Source: Takashimella koratensis (taxonomy: Eukaryota; Basidiomycota; Tremellomycetes; Trichosporonales; Tetragoniomycetaceae). Taken from it: 64,000 nt of DNA. Of this stretch, positions 47,322-56,686 are shown piece by piece. The notes under the pieces were generated by a model, which was given only the letters and a program-made list of their open reading frames with translations, searched no databases and was not told the DNA's origin. Within the stretch, counting starts at the first letter, position 1. Every line of letters begins with the position of its first letter. The position numbers were made by a program, and so were the translations under genes. The stretch spans positions 310,001 through 374,000 of the forward strand of contig BCKT01000009.1 of the NCBI GenBank assembly GCA_003116875.1, written 5' to 3'.

Positions 47322-48154
47322 CTACATGGGCTGTTCGTCATTGGGTGTACTACCACGAGTGGAACCCGGTGTGGAGGAGGGAACACCACTTAAACGGAAT
47401 AGTCGGGTGTTTCTCTTCCCACGACCAAGCAGATGAGACGAGGCTGGAGTGACCGAGCTTGACAGCACACCATATCTTTCGTGTACACCCAGATTGATCA
47501 AGTTGGAATGATGAGTCAAATCGACTTTTCTCCTTGGGAACAGGAGGCTTATAGGTACAGGAGAGCTCTGGTTCGTCGAGTTCGGCGGTTCAGGTAGCTC
47601 GGATAGAGGCTCTCCCCAAGCATTAATCCAATACCATGAGAGTTCGACACCACTTGCCTCGTCAGTCACCGACTTGATAGGATCTGTACCCCCGTTCGAG
47701 CTTTGCTCATGCACCAGTGAAAAACATTTTGAAACTTGTTGGTCAAGTGGTCTGGATCAAGTCTAAACGTGGCTTGATGATGAGATTCGAAATCGGAAAT
47801 CAGTTTCTTTTGCACCTCGTCGGCAGGCTTAAACCTGAATCCATTCTCTCGCGCCATTTCCAGCGGGCTATCATCCGCGGGCTGATAATTGATAGTGTCC
47901 GCGTCGTTGGAGTCCTTCGGGGCCTCATAGGTCGTCGGAATTGATTGACAGGTGAAGCGAGCGACAAGTGTGTCAAGATCCGTCTTTGCGACTTCGACCA
48001 GATACATTGCAGTGGCATGAGTAGCTTTTGCTCTCTCGGGAGGGGACAGTATCTTGTCTGATGCTACTTTTATCATGTCGAGCAACGAGGCAAGCTCGTG
48101 TTCCGTGAAAAGGCTCGGTTGCTCGTAGGAGTTTGGCTCCGTCGGTTGGTCCAT
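47322..48154 (-). pseudogene. Tandem family copy B, frameshifted
   Basis: The first frame (48154 to 47666) encodes a normal N-terminus: ELASLLDMIKVASDKILSPP, THATAMYLVEV, FTCQSIPTTYEAP and a central helix HLTNKFQNVF. Family similarity then switches to another frame (about 47725 to 47322): SNGGTDPIKSV, GVELSWYWINAWGEPLSELP, LTHHSNLINLGVHERYGVLS, LFRLSGVPSST. Copy A has all of this in one frame, so a one- or two-base shift near 47715-47730 is likely. A spliced intron would remove residues that are conserved with A, so I favour a mutation or assembly error. No intron otherwise. Unknown function. Confidence 0.7.
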
Positions 48155-48934
48155 ACTATATTGTCACTAAGGTGGAGTTCAGCTGTAAAGTTGTAAACTC
48201 TGTTAGTAGAATTGGTGTCAGGTTTGAGGCACATTGTCAGAGGAACGAACCGTGCACCGGCCGGCGGCCGACGGCCGCCGGAGAACAATAGAGACATGGA
48301 CAGGGGGAACTGCGGAGAGACTGAGAGAGAGACATACATATAGCAGCCCGTAGAGCGTCGAGCGATGGATCCCCCAGATCGAGTGAGAAACCTAACCATT
48401 GGGGCGCTTCCCATCTATGTGTATGGGGATATATAGGGTCGTCCTCTGGTGCTGCAATGAGCATATGGAAATCCAATCAGCTCCCGAGCGGCCAACCGCG
48501 GAGTCCTCCACTATGTCTTGTCATCCGCCCAGTCATTCCGCCTTGCAGTGAAATGTGAACAAAGGAGCTCTTCAAAAGGAGGTCACCCCAACATTGCCGC
48601 CGACTCGAGTTGACGTAGTTGTTGACATGCTCCCTTTTTCATACAAGACATTTTTATAAACCCGAGGGCATTTCGGGTCAATGCGGACAGGGCTGAGTTG
48701 AGTCTCGATAACCACGAACTGAACCGGAGACTGCAGTGAGGGCGTGGAGCTCGTCTCTGCCTCCCACTAACTCTACCAAATAAAAAAACCCGGAAAACAG
48801 GACGTTAAGATACTTATTGCAAAATCATCAGTCGGGCAGATGATACGATCATTTCTCCACCCTAGCTGTGAATGCATGAGTCTACTTTTGATATGCTGTT
48901 GCATCACGACATCATTCAGAGTTACCTAGCACTA
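48155..48934. other. Spacer upstream of copy B with a GC palindrome
   Basis: 780 nt. It contains a perfect 21-nt GC-only-arm palindrome at 48261-48281, a TATA-like ATATATAGGG at 48429-48438, and, in 48826-48868, a stretch resembling 50158-50201 downstream of copy D. A minus-strand frame at 48237-48476 (starts MDFHMLIAAPEDDP) is open for 79 codons but overlaps the palindrome and has no family similarity. Confidence 0.5.
48261..48281. repeat. Perfect GC-rich inverted repeat
   Basis: Arms CCGGCGGCCG (48261-48270) and CGGCCGCCGG (48272-48281) are exact reverse complements around a single A. It sits about 110 nt upstream of the start of copy B, where it could be a protein-binding site or an mRNA hairpin. 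Confidence 0.9.
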
Positions 48935-49507
48935 TTAGTTGTAAGGAAGTTTGAGAATTTTGAAGGTGAGCTTAGAATTCCAGCTCCTTGAAGCATCCCT
49001 GAGCTCTGCTGGCAAATCGTCCATACTTGGTAATAACGATACCCTCTCATACTCAAAGCTGACGTCGCACCATGTTATTTCTCCTGGTAGTACATTTGAT
49101 TGGTTGGACAGAAGAGCATGTATCTGCAGAAAGATGGGCTTGACGGTGGCTTGGAATTCCTGCGCACTGCTCGAGCTGGACAGCCGCTTGATCCTTGACG
49201 TGAAAATCTTCGCATCGTGAGAGTTGAGGCTTTCGCTGAAAACGTTGCAAGGTGGATTCTCACCGTTCATCTTTGTCTCTGCAGTTGGTGTGGATACGCC
49301 GAGCAGTGTCAAGCTCATGTTTTTTGCACGGTTGGTAATCTGCATATTGCTGAGGAAGAACTGAGTCAAATGCGTTCCCGATTGTGAGTCGGCCAATACT
49401 TCGTTTGCCACAGTTTTCAGACTGTCATAAATGTCGATGGTCGATGCTTCACTTGCGGTTGACATTATTGAGAGAATCTTTGCAGATGTTGGGGCAGGTT
49501 GGAGCAC
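48935..49507 (-). CDS. Tandem family copy C, intact, unknown function
   Basis: One open frame of 190 aa, no intron; an alternative start at 49465 gives MSTASEASTIDIYDSLK. Family blocks: N-terminal helix DIYDSLKTVANEVLADS, THLTQFFLSNM, MSLTLLGVSTPT, central helix AQEFQATVKPIFLQIHALLS, strand GEITWCDVSFEYERVSLLP and C-terminal strand SKLTFKILKLPYN. It is shorter than A and lacks the C-terminal tail. D is its closest relative. No known motif. Confidence 0.72.
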   Translation of the reverse strand: MLQPAPTSAKILSIMSTASEASTIDIYDSLKTVANEVLADSQSGTHLTQFFLSNMQITNRAKNMSLTLLGVSTPTAETKMNGENPPCNVFSESLNSHDAKIFTSRIKRLSSSSSAQEFQATVKPIFLQIHALLSNQSNVLPGEITWCDVSFEYERVSLLPSMDDLPAELRDASRSWNSKLTFKILKLPYN

Positions 49508-50239
49508 GCACCAGTACCGGGTGAGATATATCTATACTCATCTGCCATGGCATAGTCTTTCTGTGATCGGTAGCAAATAATTTTGAACCGAGGATATCAA
49601 AGGAACTCGTGCTCCGTCACCAAGGCTTTGTCTCATCCTTTTGGAGAGGGACTGCAAGGAGGGTAGAGCTCCTTTACATCAAATTCCTTTCAAACAGCAG
49701 AGTGGAGTGGATCGCTGCCGAGCTCCTTCGCTAGGTGTAGGGGTGGGAATATGGTTTCGAGGGATCAACCCCCCAAGCATCCCACGAGTGGGCAGCATTC
49801 GGTATGCCAAATGAGGGTGAGACAGGGTCCTCAAATGGGTGCTGTAGTGAGCCTATGGCGTCAGACATCACCCACCTCCAACCAGGAAGCTGGGGAGATT
49901 CGGACTGTGACTGGGAAGTATCGGAGTCATGCGCATTTTCACTCCGACCGATCGACGCACCGAATTGCGACGTAAAGGAAGGTCGCGCCGAAAGTCAGAC
50001 TAACCCAGACTCGATGCCCAAGCGTTTCAAGTAATCTTTTATCAAGGCGGAGTTGGCTGACTTGATTCTCAGCAGGTGAAACTCAACGTATCGTGCTGCT
50101 GAGAAACTGACATGCCTTGTCGAATACATCGACTACGAACAAACCTCAAATTTCAATCCATCGCTGGGTAGATGCTACGGGCATTTTTATAGCCCTGGCT
50201 GTACTCCAGTTCTCACATCACAGGACACGATCCTGACAG
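49508..50239. other. Spacer between copies C and D
   Basis: 730 nt. Right part (50042-50201) shares blocks with the downstream flanks of copies B and C. A plus-strand frame at 49804-50034 (starts MPNEGETGSSNG, 76 codons) has ordinary composition but no family or homologue I recognise, and I do not call it. Confidence 0.5.
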
Positions 50240-50785
50240 CTAAGTACTACCGGCGGAGCTGTCGTCAACATGAAAAGTGAGGACGGAGTGCCACCTGCGA
50301 ATCTGATTTGCATGGTCATCCTCCGCCTCTTGCCGCTCCTTGTCTGTATCAGGTGGGGGTTTTCCGACCCAGTTGATTGTGATACCATGCCCCGAGAGAT
50401 CTGAGGGCATGGTATGAGAGTTGTTGGAGAGTAGATCATCGATCTGCTCAAACATGGGCTTGAGAAACGCCTGGACCCCCATTGAGCTCATTGGGACGAG
50501 AATCGCCTTGTGCTGCGTGATGAAGGAGTTTAGCCTATTAGGGTCGTTGCTCTCTCTTGAGACGACAAACCGGTTGTCCTGGCTGACTTCAGTCACAATT
50601 TCCACTTTTGAACATGGGATACACTGGCATAGCAGGTTCAAACGCAGAGTCATATTGTCGTCTGAGACTTCTACCCCGTCCAGGTAGAATGCACTGACGT
50701 GCGTTGCAGACTAAGGATGAGCTAGCACCTCGTCAGTAACGAATTGCAAATCGTCTAAAAGGTCGAACTGAATTTCTTCTGCCAT
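50240..50785 (-). pseudogene. Tandem family copy D, interrupted by one in-frame TAG
   Basis: From ATG at 50785 the frame reads MAEEIQFDLLDDLQFVTDEV LAHP, meets TAG at 50711-50713, and continues in the same frame as SATHVSAFYLDGVEVSDDN, LLCQCIPCSKVEIV, DNRFVVSRESNDP, FLKPMFEQIDDLLS, ITINWVGKPP and HSVLTFHVDD. The residues on both sides of the stop match other copies (B: ILSPP...THATAMYL), so the TAG lies inside former coding sequence. No intron can remove it without implausible length. Either a nonsense mutation, an assembly error or read-through. Confidence 0.72.
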
Positions 50786-50893
50786 TGTGTTGTGTTTGTT
50801 GAATGTCGAGTTGTCGAAAGCAGTGGCATCCAATAGGAGGTATGATATCCATATCATTTGCCACAGGCAGGCAGGTCTGAAGAGTTGGTCTCA

Positions 50894-51390
50894 TTACCAC
50901 CCGGCTGCATTTCCAACGGCAGCTAAAATCGTGAAATGGAATGCTGTTTTTTCATAGCCAGCGATTGAAAGGAAAGTTGAGCTCAGCTCAAGACCAGCGC
51001 CACTCAGTCGTTTTCCAGCCCAGCGTGGGGTTAAAATAGATATGTGCGTAAGGGAGGCTACTTGCGGTGAGCTCTCTGCGCTGATTTTGACGCGCAGAAA
51101 AGTCTGGACTCGTCGGAGGGTGGTGGAGCAGTCCATTGTCTCGTCATGGTCTTGCGGAGTTTGAGGAAAGCGACAACTCCCACGAAGTGAAGTCATATCA
51201 TGGCTCTCATTTCGCTGCCTTTCTTTTGACAGACAAATGCTCTTAGGTGTCGGGATTCACAGATGTAAAGGAGAATGATCGGCTGTCTCGGCGATGAAAT
51301 AGACATGTACACCCCAAGAGCGGTACCAAGCGAGCGGGTGCTTTTCTCTAGAAATACTGAGGTGTCCGGGGAGTGTATTTCACATCTCAA
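50894..51390 (-). pseudogene. Tandem family copy E, broken in two frames
   Basis: Two overlapping minus frames together resemble one family member. 51390-51193 has TSVFLEKSTRSLG and IILLYICESRH (compare TTLFFEKLVRTPED and TMLVQCEKHAM of copy J). 51196-50894 has a central helix TTLRRVQTFLRVKISAESSP, a strand LTHISILTPRW and a C-terminal strand TAFHFTIL. The N-terminal helix is missing. It begins only a few bases after the stop of copy F. Degraded; moderate confidence. Confidence 0.5.
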
Positions 51391-51394
51391 CAGG

Positions 51395-52003
51395 CTATTT
51401 GGTAACCTGGAAGCTCATCACTCCCAGCGAATATAAGACATCAGCATCAATGTGCGCCATCTCGAAAGTCTCATCCAGCATACTGCCCCTTCTTCCGCTT
51501 GAGTCCAGCCCCTCAAAGACCATTGTTTCCTCTGTCCAGGCCCAGTCCACCTTGATCCGTTTATCGGTGGTGTACACAGAGTCAAGCTGATATCCGCCAG
51601 CCTCGCACGACTCTCGGACCGAGTGAAGCATCGTCTGAATGGCCTGTTCAATCTCGTTCCAGCATTGGATCTTGTCCCGACCAGTCTCCTGACGCAAGTG
51701 GTTGTTCTCAAATGTACGTGCAGTGTCGCCAATGTCCTTTTCAGCAGAAAGAAAGTGGTCTCCCTTGGTCCTGATTGTATGGAGAGTAGGCGAGTTTGGC
51801 AAGTACGAGTGACAACGAATTGGAATCTTCAGGATGGTGTCCGACTGGTTCTCCTCAATTGACACACCCTTGGAGAGGAAAAACGTGGTCGTATACCTTC
51901 CTTGCTCGCTTTGACGAAGACCACGAGAAACGACATCGATAAGACAACTCATGAAATCAGTAGGGCGACTGAGCTCCGATATCTTCATTTTATACTTTGG
52001 CAA
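51395..52003 (-). CDS. Tandem family copy F, intact, unknown function
   Basis: One open frame of 202 aa, intronless; a second Met at 51988 is a possible start. Family blocks: N-terminal helix DFMSCLIDVVSRGLRQSEQG, RYTTTFFLSKGVSIEE, TILKIPIRCHSYLPNSPTL, then FENNHLRQ, central helix WNEIEQAIQTMLHSVRESC, strand KRIKVDWAWTEE and C-terminal strand LYSLGVMSFQVTK. With G it gives the clearest view of the family core. No signal peptide or membrane segment. Confidence 0.75.
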   Translation of the reverse strand: MPKYKMKISELSRPTDFMSCLIDVVSRGLRQSEQGRYTTTFFLSKGVSIEENQSDTILKIPIRCHSYLPNSPTLHTIRTKGDHFLSAEKDIGDTARTFENNHLRQETGRDKIQCWNEIEQAIQTMLHSVRESCEAGGYQLDSVYTTDKRIKVDWAWTEETMVFEGLDSSGRRGSMLDETFEMAHIDADVLYSLGVMSFQVTK

Positions 52004-52607
52004 TGGCTGGTATTGGGGCTTGACGTGGGGTTAGGATGGTCGACAAAGGGGGCAGACAAAAACAACACTTGAGTGTAGTGAGGGAGGGAGGAGCCTTTTG
52101 GTCTCTCGTCCTATATCCCTCGGCATGTTTGTCATGTGTAGCCTCTGGTTGGTATGGAGTCTGAGCAAAGGCAACCTCCGACGGCCATATCGGTTGACTC
52201 CGCAGAGGATTTCCTCCACAACTGTATTGGGAGCGTACACTGTGCTCTCCGACCGAGAAAGGATGACCACGTATTTCTACTCCGCGAAACCCAGCTTCGG
52301 CTATCCGTGGAAGGCGTATCTATGACGTGAAGGGGAGCCATAGAAGTGGGCAGCTCAGTGCGGTATACTAGGCGCGCTCACGAAGGCCAGGTGGAAGTGG
52401 ACCCCGCCTGAGTCCCTCCACTCCGCTAGTAAGCACTGAGTCAGACAAAGGCCACCACAGTCGCTGGTCATCTCTAAAGATTTACAACTTTATGTCATAC
52501 GAAACGGGTATCAAACCAGCCCTACCGCTCAGTTCGCTTTCCCCAGCTCTCCCCGGATCTCCCCCTCCCTCCCCAGACCGCCATCAAGCATTGATAACAC
52601 TCCACCG
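52004..52607. other. Spacer between copies F and G
   Basis: 600 nt holding the promoter of F and the 3' flank of G. No family remnant or repeat that I can see; the small frames are not protein-like. Confidence 0.5.
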
Positions 52608-53315
52608 CTATTGACTGTCTCCGTTGGTGAAGCCGTGGGGCATCGAATCGTTGCTGTTGGGACGATCGATCGCTGCTCCTGGACTTGCGGGCTCCCTCGG
52701 CGCCACGGTGACGTCGATCAAAAGGTACCCTCCGAATCTGTTCGGTTGTGAATCGTCCCTGGTCATGAGTGAATCACCAACATCATCTGGGTCGCTGTCG
52801 CTCTGGGATTCGCGTTCTGGCATGAAATCGGCCATAAACTTGTCGTCCCTGCTACTGACCTCAAGCCATCGAATGCGGACGATATGCCGCTGGCTGGGTA
52901 CACGAATCTCGGGGAGTGCAGGGCCTTCCATTTCAGACTCGTGGATGTTGCGAAACATGGTCTGAATAGCTGCCTGAAAGTTAGGCCAAGTGATGTTGGG
53001 CGCCAAGTGCTCATTGCTGAAACTTTGGAGTAGCGTCGGATCGTCGCTGGGGCCAGGAATGAAGCAGTTGCCGATGTCCAAGACCGAGTTGAAATCGGCT
53101 GAGTTGGGTGGGTATCGGTCAAATCGTATGGGGATTCTCAGAGTGTTTGAGGATGAAGAAGTGTTTGAAGATGAAGAGCAATCGAGGCGCCAGTTTCTTC
53201 CCAAGAAGAAGGCCGCGGTCCACGCTGAAGGATCGCTACCGTGAATGTGGGCGGAGGCAGCTGCGCCGAGGCACTCGAGGAGATTCGAGGGTGAGGGTGA
53301 AAAGCGCGGGTCCAT
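52608..53315 (-). CDS. Tandem family copy G, intact, unknown function
   Basis: One open frame of 235 aa, intronless. Family blocks: helix NLLECLGAAASAHIHGSDPS, AWTAAFFLGRN, a Ser/Asn run, TLRIPIRFDRYPPNSADF, IGNCFIPGPSDDP, FSNEHLAPNITWPNF, central helix QAAIQTMFRNIHESE, strand HIVRIRWLEVSS, an acidic loop (SQSDSDPDDVGDS) and strand FGGYLLIDVTVAP, then a Pro/Ser tail. The WPNF-helix segment is shared with copy I (DWPWFERSLTIMLQQI). Confidence 0.75.
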   Translation of the reverse strand: MDPRFSPSPSNLLECLGAAASAHIHGSDPSAWTAAFFLGRNWRLDCSSSSNTSSSSNTLRIPIRFDRYPPNSADFNSVLDIGNCFIPGPSDDPTLLQSFSNEHLAPNITWPNFQAAIQTMFRNIHESEMEGPALPEIRVPSQRHIVRIRWLEVSSRDDKFMADFMPERESQSDSDPDDVGDSLMTRDDSQPNRFGGYLLIDVTVAPREPASPGAAIDRPNSNDSMPHGFTNGDSQ

Positions 53316-53687
53316 GTCGCACTGTGCTCCTCAGGTTGCGAAAGGGTGGTATCCCACGGAAGTGAAAGTGCAAGCGAGGGTGGTGAAGTAGATAACGACA
53401 ATATCATGTTAAAGTTGAATGGCACTTTGGCCGCTTTATACCGGTTGGGCCACCCATAACCTCTGAGCAACCTTTTAGTAGCGGAGTTGCAAAACGCCCG
53501 AACCGACCGCCAATTATCACCCCACTGGTCGTTGTGTCAGCTAAGCACTGCAAATCTTTCGAAGATGCATGAGGATAAACGCCTGGACCGAGAGATTTCA
53601 CATCCACCTGGTGCACTCAACTAGAGAAATAGGCCTCAATCTTTGCTTCCCGGCGTTGAAACGAGCGCCGTCTTGTTCTCAACTGTT

Positions 53688-53830
53688 CACTCGGCTTTAT
53701 CAACGATGATGATGGACAAAATGCCATGCGTGATACCCCTGGTCTCATCCTCTTCGTTGTCGTCGTGAAGGGCTGGGTATTCTCATTGACTGTGATAGCT
53801 GGGTGCTGGTGTGTGCGGGAGGGTGTCATT
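53688..53830 (-). pseudogene. Tandem family remnant H
   Basis: Only a C-terminal piece can be recognised: THGILSIIIVDKAE, close to copy J's VYVILSIVIADKAE. Upstream in the same frame are a TGA (preceded by SYHSQ, compare YPDQ-TGA in J) and then a TAG. The rest of the copy, if it existed, would lie toward 54100 but I cannot align it. Confidence 0.45.
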
Positions 53831-54109
53831 CTATGAGCCCAAGATCACCGACTTGGTCCGTGGAATAAGGCCGCAGGGCGAGGTGCACTTGGTGCGCCAA
53901 CATGTTCAGATCTTGACTCAAGATGACCGAGGCAGTTGACGGACCAAGGGAAGATGCTCCTAGTCATTGGTTCAAATCCAGAGAAATCTGACCCTGCCGT
54001 CTCAAATGTATACACATGCATGTAATCTTCGAATCGGTCAAGGATTGTATCCATTCGACAGTGCGGCGGAAGCACCGTCGATGCTTAATACGGCCGCGGC
54101 TTCTCTCGT

Positions 54110-54669
54110 TCATCTTGGAACGGTGATGTGAAGATAACCTCTATGCACGCTGATTTCAGGATCTTCACGTTCACCTTCACTTTCATGGACTTCTCCAGTG
54201 TCCGAGTCAACGGTGAGTGTCAGGCTGGAAGAGTGGCTGCTCCAGAACAGTCTGGCGGGAAGAGGCTGATCGGCGTCCGAGAGCTCTGAAGACATGTCGA
54301 CGGGGCTTCTAAGGCAGGTCTGGATCTGTTGCAACATGATCGTCAGCGACCTCTCAAACCAAGGCCAATCGATTGTCTCTCCCAGATGTTCCCGTCCAAA
54401 CTGCTTGATGTGAGCCAGGTCTCGCGGTTCAAGAGGCACAAAGCGGTTGTCGACAGTACTTCCTCAGGGAGAGATGAGCCCAGCAGGTATGTCTCGCATC
54501 GAATCGGGATGGTCAAAGTCATTGTATCAGGCGTTTCTGAGATTGCCGTGTAGGGTCCCAGGAAAAAAGTAGTAGTTGGCTCCTGGGATCCCGTCTGGCC
54601 ACGAAGGTGATCGGTGGCGACTTTGTTGAGGGAGCTGAGAACACTACCTGTGCGCTGGTGAACGTTCAT
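54110..54669 (-). pseudogene. Tandem family copy I, frameshifted
   Basis: The first frame from ATG 54669 gives SVLSSLNKVATDHLRGQ, EPTTTFFLGPYTAI and MTLTIPIRCETYLLGSSLPE. Near 54455-54465 the similarity moves to another frame: TVDNRFVPLEPRD, QFGREHLGETIDWPWF, SLTIMLQQIQTCLRS, ARLFWSSHSSSL and the C-terminal HRGYLHITVPR. The DNRFV block also occurs in copy D, so this part was coding and splicing it out is unlikely. A one-base indel or an assembly error is the simplest reading. Confidence 0.65.
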
Positions 54670-54772
54670 GACGGCGGTATCGTGAGGTGACAAAGTGAGT
54701 AAGGTTGTTAGAGTGAGACTGGATCGAGTTGAGTGATGAGAGTGACTCTGGGGTACAGCGACGGTAATATAA

Positions 54773-54834
54773 TGTATGCCACTCCTCGGAAGCTGATAAG
54801 ACTTGTATGCCACTCCTCGGAGGCTGATAAGACT
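54773..54834. repeat. 31-bp tandem duplication upstream of copy I
   Basis: Two adjacent copies (54773-54803, 54804-54834) beginning TGTATGCCACTCCTCGG and ending GCTGATAAGACT, with a single difference. It is 100-165 nt upstream of the start of copy I, so in its promoter or leader. Confidence 0.85.
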
Positions 54835-55312
54835 GAGGTGCAGTGGAGAGCAGGAAACAGTCGACTACAACGAGCGAGCAGTCGTTGTCTGTCATGGACG
54901 TGAGAAGTGAAAGCCTCTCCTTTTACACCCCAAACCCCACTGTTTGTCCATGAGAGGAGACTCTTTTGTCCAGTTCTCGGAGCAACTACACGCCGAGGCA
55001 GTCGAGTCTGAGCTCTCCTTCACCAGTCGCTGCTCCCCCCCCCCCCCCCCTCCCCCCCTGCGTCCCCCCCTCTCTACGTAGAAACGCCGGATACGCGTCT
55101 CTGATCTGTCCCCGTAGAAGGCAGCGGTTGAGCGCTGACCTGCGCTTGATGGTCGCACGTGGGATCGATTGTGATACTGGACAAGCGCATACAGCCTGAG
55201 CAACCTGATTGACTATGCATGCTAATAATCATGTGGGCCAAACAAGTCCTTCCATACCTAAGGTTCTGTACTAGAGTACTACAGGATTCATGATCTCTCC
55301 CGAATGCTACCA
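54835..55312. other. Spacer between copies I and J
   Basis: About 480 nt with a C-rich stretch (55027-55070, including a C16 run). No family remnant recognised and no gene supported. Confidence 0.5.
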
Positions 55313-55921
55313 TCACGCCTTGCTCTCCGGAACAGATGTGTCCCGTGCAGCATCCTCGCCGGCTGGCTCAGCTTTGTCCGCGATGACGATGGACAGAATG
55401 ACATAGACAAACTCTCTACTCTCCTCTTCTCCGTGTTTCTCGGATATCGCCGTATGCTCGAGTAGGGAAGATAGCGTGTCTGCCTCTCACTGATCGGGGT
55501 AAGCAGAGGTCGGTTCCTGTTGCCAGCGCCACATCAGTCTCACGCTCCCCAAGTCACACGGTTCGATCTCCGTGTAAGAATCCGAGTTGACGCAAATTTT
55601 GACTCGGTTGAACAGGTTTTGGACCTCGACGATAGAACTCTCTTCGGTCAACGGTAACAACGCGTCTCTATTCTTCTCACACCAATCTGACAGGAAAGCT
55701 GCAGCTCCGCCCTCACGACTGTTAAAAAAGAAGCTGTTTCCTTCTTCCGCTCGGCTTTGGACCTCGCTATCAATCATGGCGTGTTTCTCGCACTGAACCA
55801 GCATCGTACAGCTATCTTCAGGAGTTCTCACTAGCTTCTCGAAGAAGAGCGTCGTGGGATTGTGTTCATAGAGAGAGGCAGCATAGAGAGCAGATGCACT
55901 CGAGTTCAATGTAGAGAACAC
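55313..55921 (-). CDS. Tandem family copy J, open only if a stop is spliced out or read through
   Basis: From ATG 55921 the frame encodes MFSTLNSSASALYAASLYEH, PTTLFFEKLVRTPED, TMLVQCEKHAM, a central helix VEVQNLFNRVKICVNS and strand SVRLMWRWQQEP. A TGA follows at 55487-55489 after YPDQ. The same frame then continues to 55313 with VYVILSIVIADKAE, the family's C-terminal strand. The TGA overlaps a possible donor (GTGAGA, 55490) that could pair with a TAG acceptor at 55416 to remove 75 nt in phase, giving an uninterrupted protein. Intron, nonsense mutation and read-through are all possible. Unknown function. Confidence 0.6.
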
Positions 55922-56686
55922 TTTGTATTACATTCTTGTTGTTGCCTTCAAGATCACTGAGACGAGGATGGAGGAGAGGATGAAGTATGAGAACATCAGA
56001 TTCAGCTAGTCTCTCGTATATGAGGAAGAAATGCTAGCTATCCTCACCTGGTTTGAAGTCTCCCTTTATGCCAGATGTCTACCGAATGTTCCTTTGACTG
56101 GACAGCGTTTTAACAACTTTTCAGAACTTCTCGCTCTCGCCTTCCACCTGCCGCTCTTTTCTCACAACATGCCCAGTCTACTTTTGCTCCTTTTAGTCCA
56201 TCCACTCTACCATCACCGAGATCATCGCGAGACTTCGCGAACAAGGAATCCAACCTCCTTTCTCCTGGTGTTCGGAATATCTGTAACGCCGTGATATGCC
56301 GTACAGGAAAAGAGAGCAAACGTTCAGATAGCTCATGTTACGAGGAGCTTTAGGTGGTGAACTCGGCGGCGCGCGCGCCTTTGTGGGGGCGAAGTCAAGG
56401 AGAGGGTGAAACGTAGTCGACTGACAGACTCATTGGGAAGCAACCTGCTGCTGACGGGCAACCCTTTGACTCAACAATGTTTCAGAGTCGGTCCATTGCT
56501 GTTTCATCGTCGATATCACCATTCAACACCTTCTACATCCTCTCACTCTCCTTTCCAAATCCAGCCTTTGATCCATCTCCACCGCTGCGCGACACAGCAT
56601 GCGGACTGAACATGGGATATATCAAAGGTTGCCATTTTCGTACATGTGCCGCTGCCAAACACCGTTCATGAAGAGAGAGCACTGTA
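55922..56686. other. Spacer between copies J and K
   Basis: 765 nt. A minus-strand frame at 56110-56319 contains GAKVDWACCEKR, faintly like the 'IKVDWAW' strand of copy F; too short to call a remnant. A CGCGCGCG run is at 56370-56378. Confidence 0.45.

Noticed and set aside
47322..48154. Explaining the frame break in copy B by an intron
   Set aside because: An in-phase GTGCAT...AAG intron can be drawn, but it would remove residues (GGTDPIKSV) that match coding sequence of copy A.
49804..50034. 76-codon plus frame inside the tandem cluster
   Set aside because: Opposite strand to all family members, no shared blocks with them, short enough to be chance.
55027..55070. C-rich stretch as a possible coding Gly/Pro run
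   Set aside because: Homopolymer-driven frames only; no similarity to the family copies on either side.
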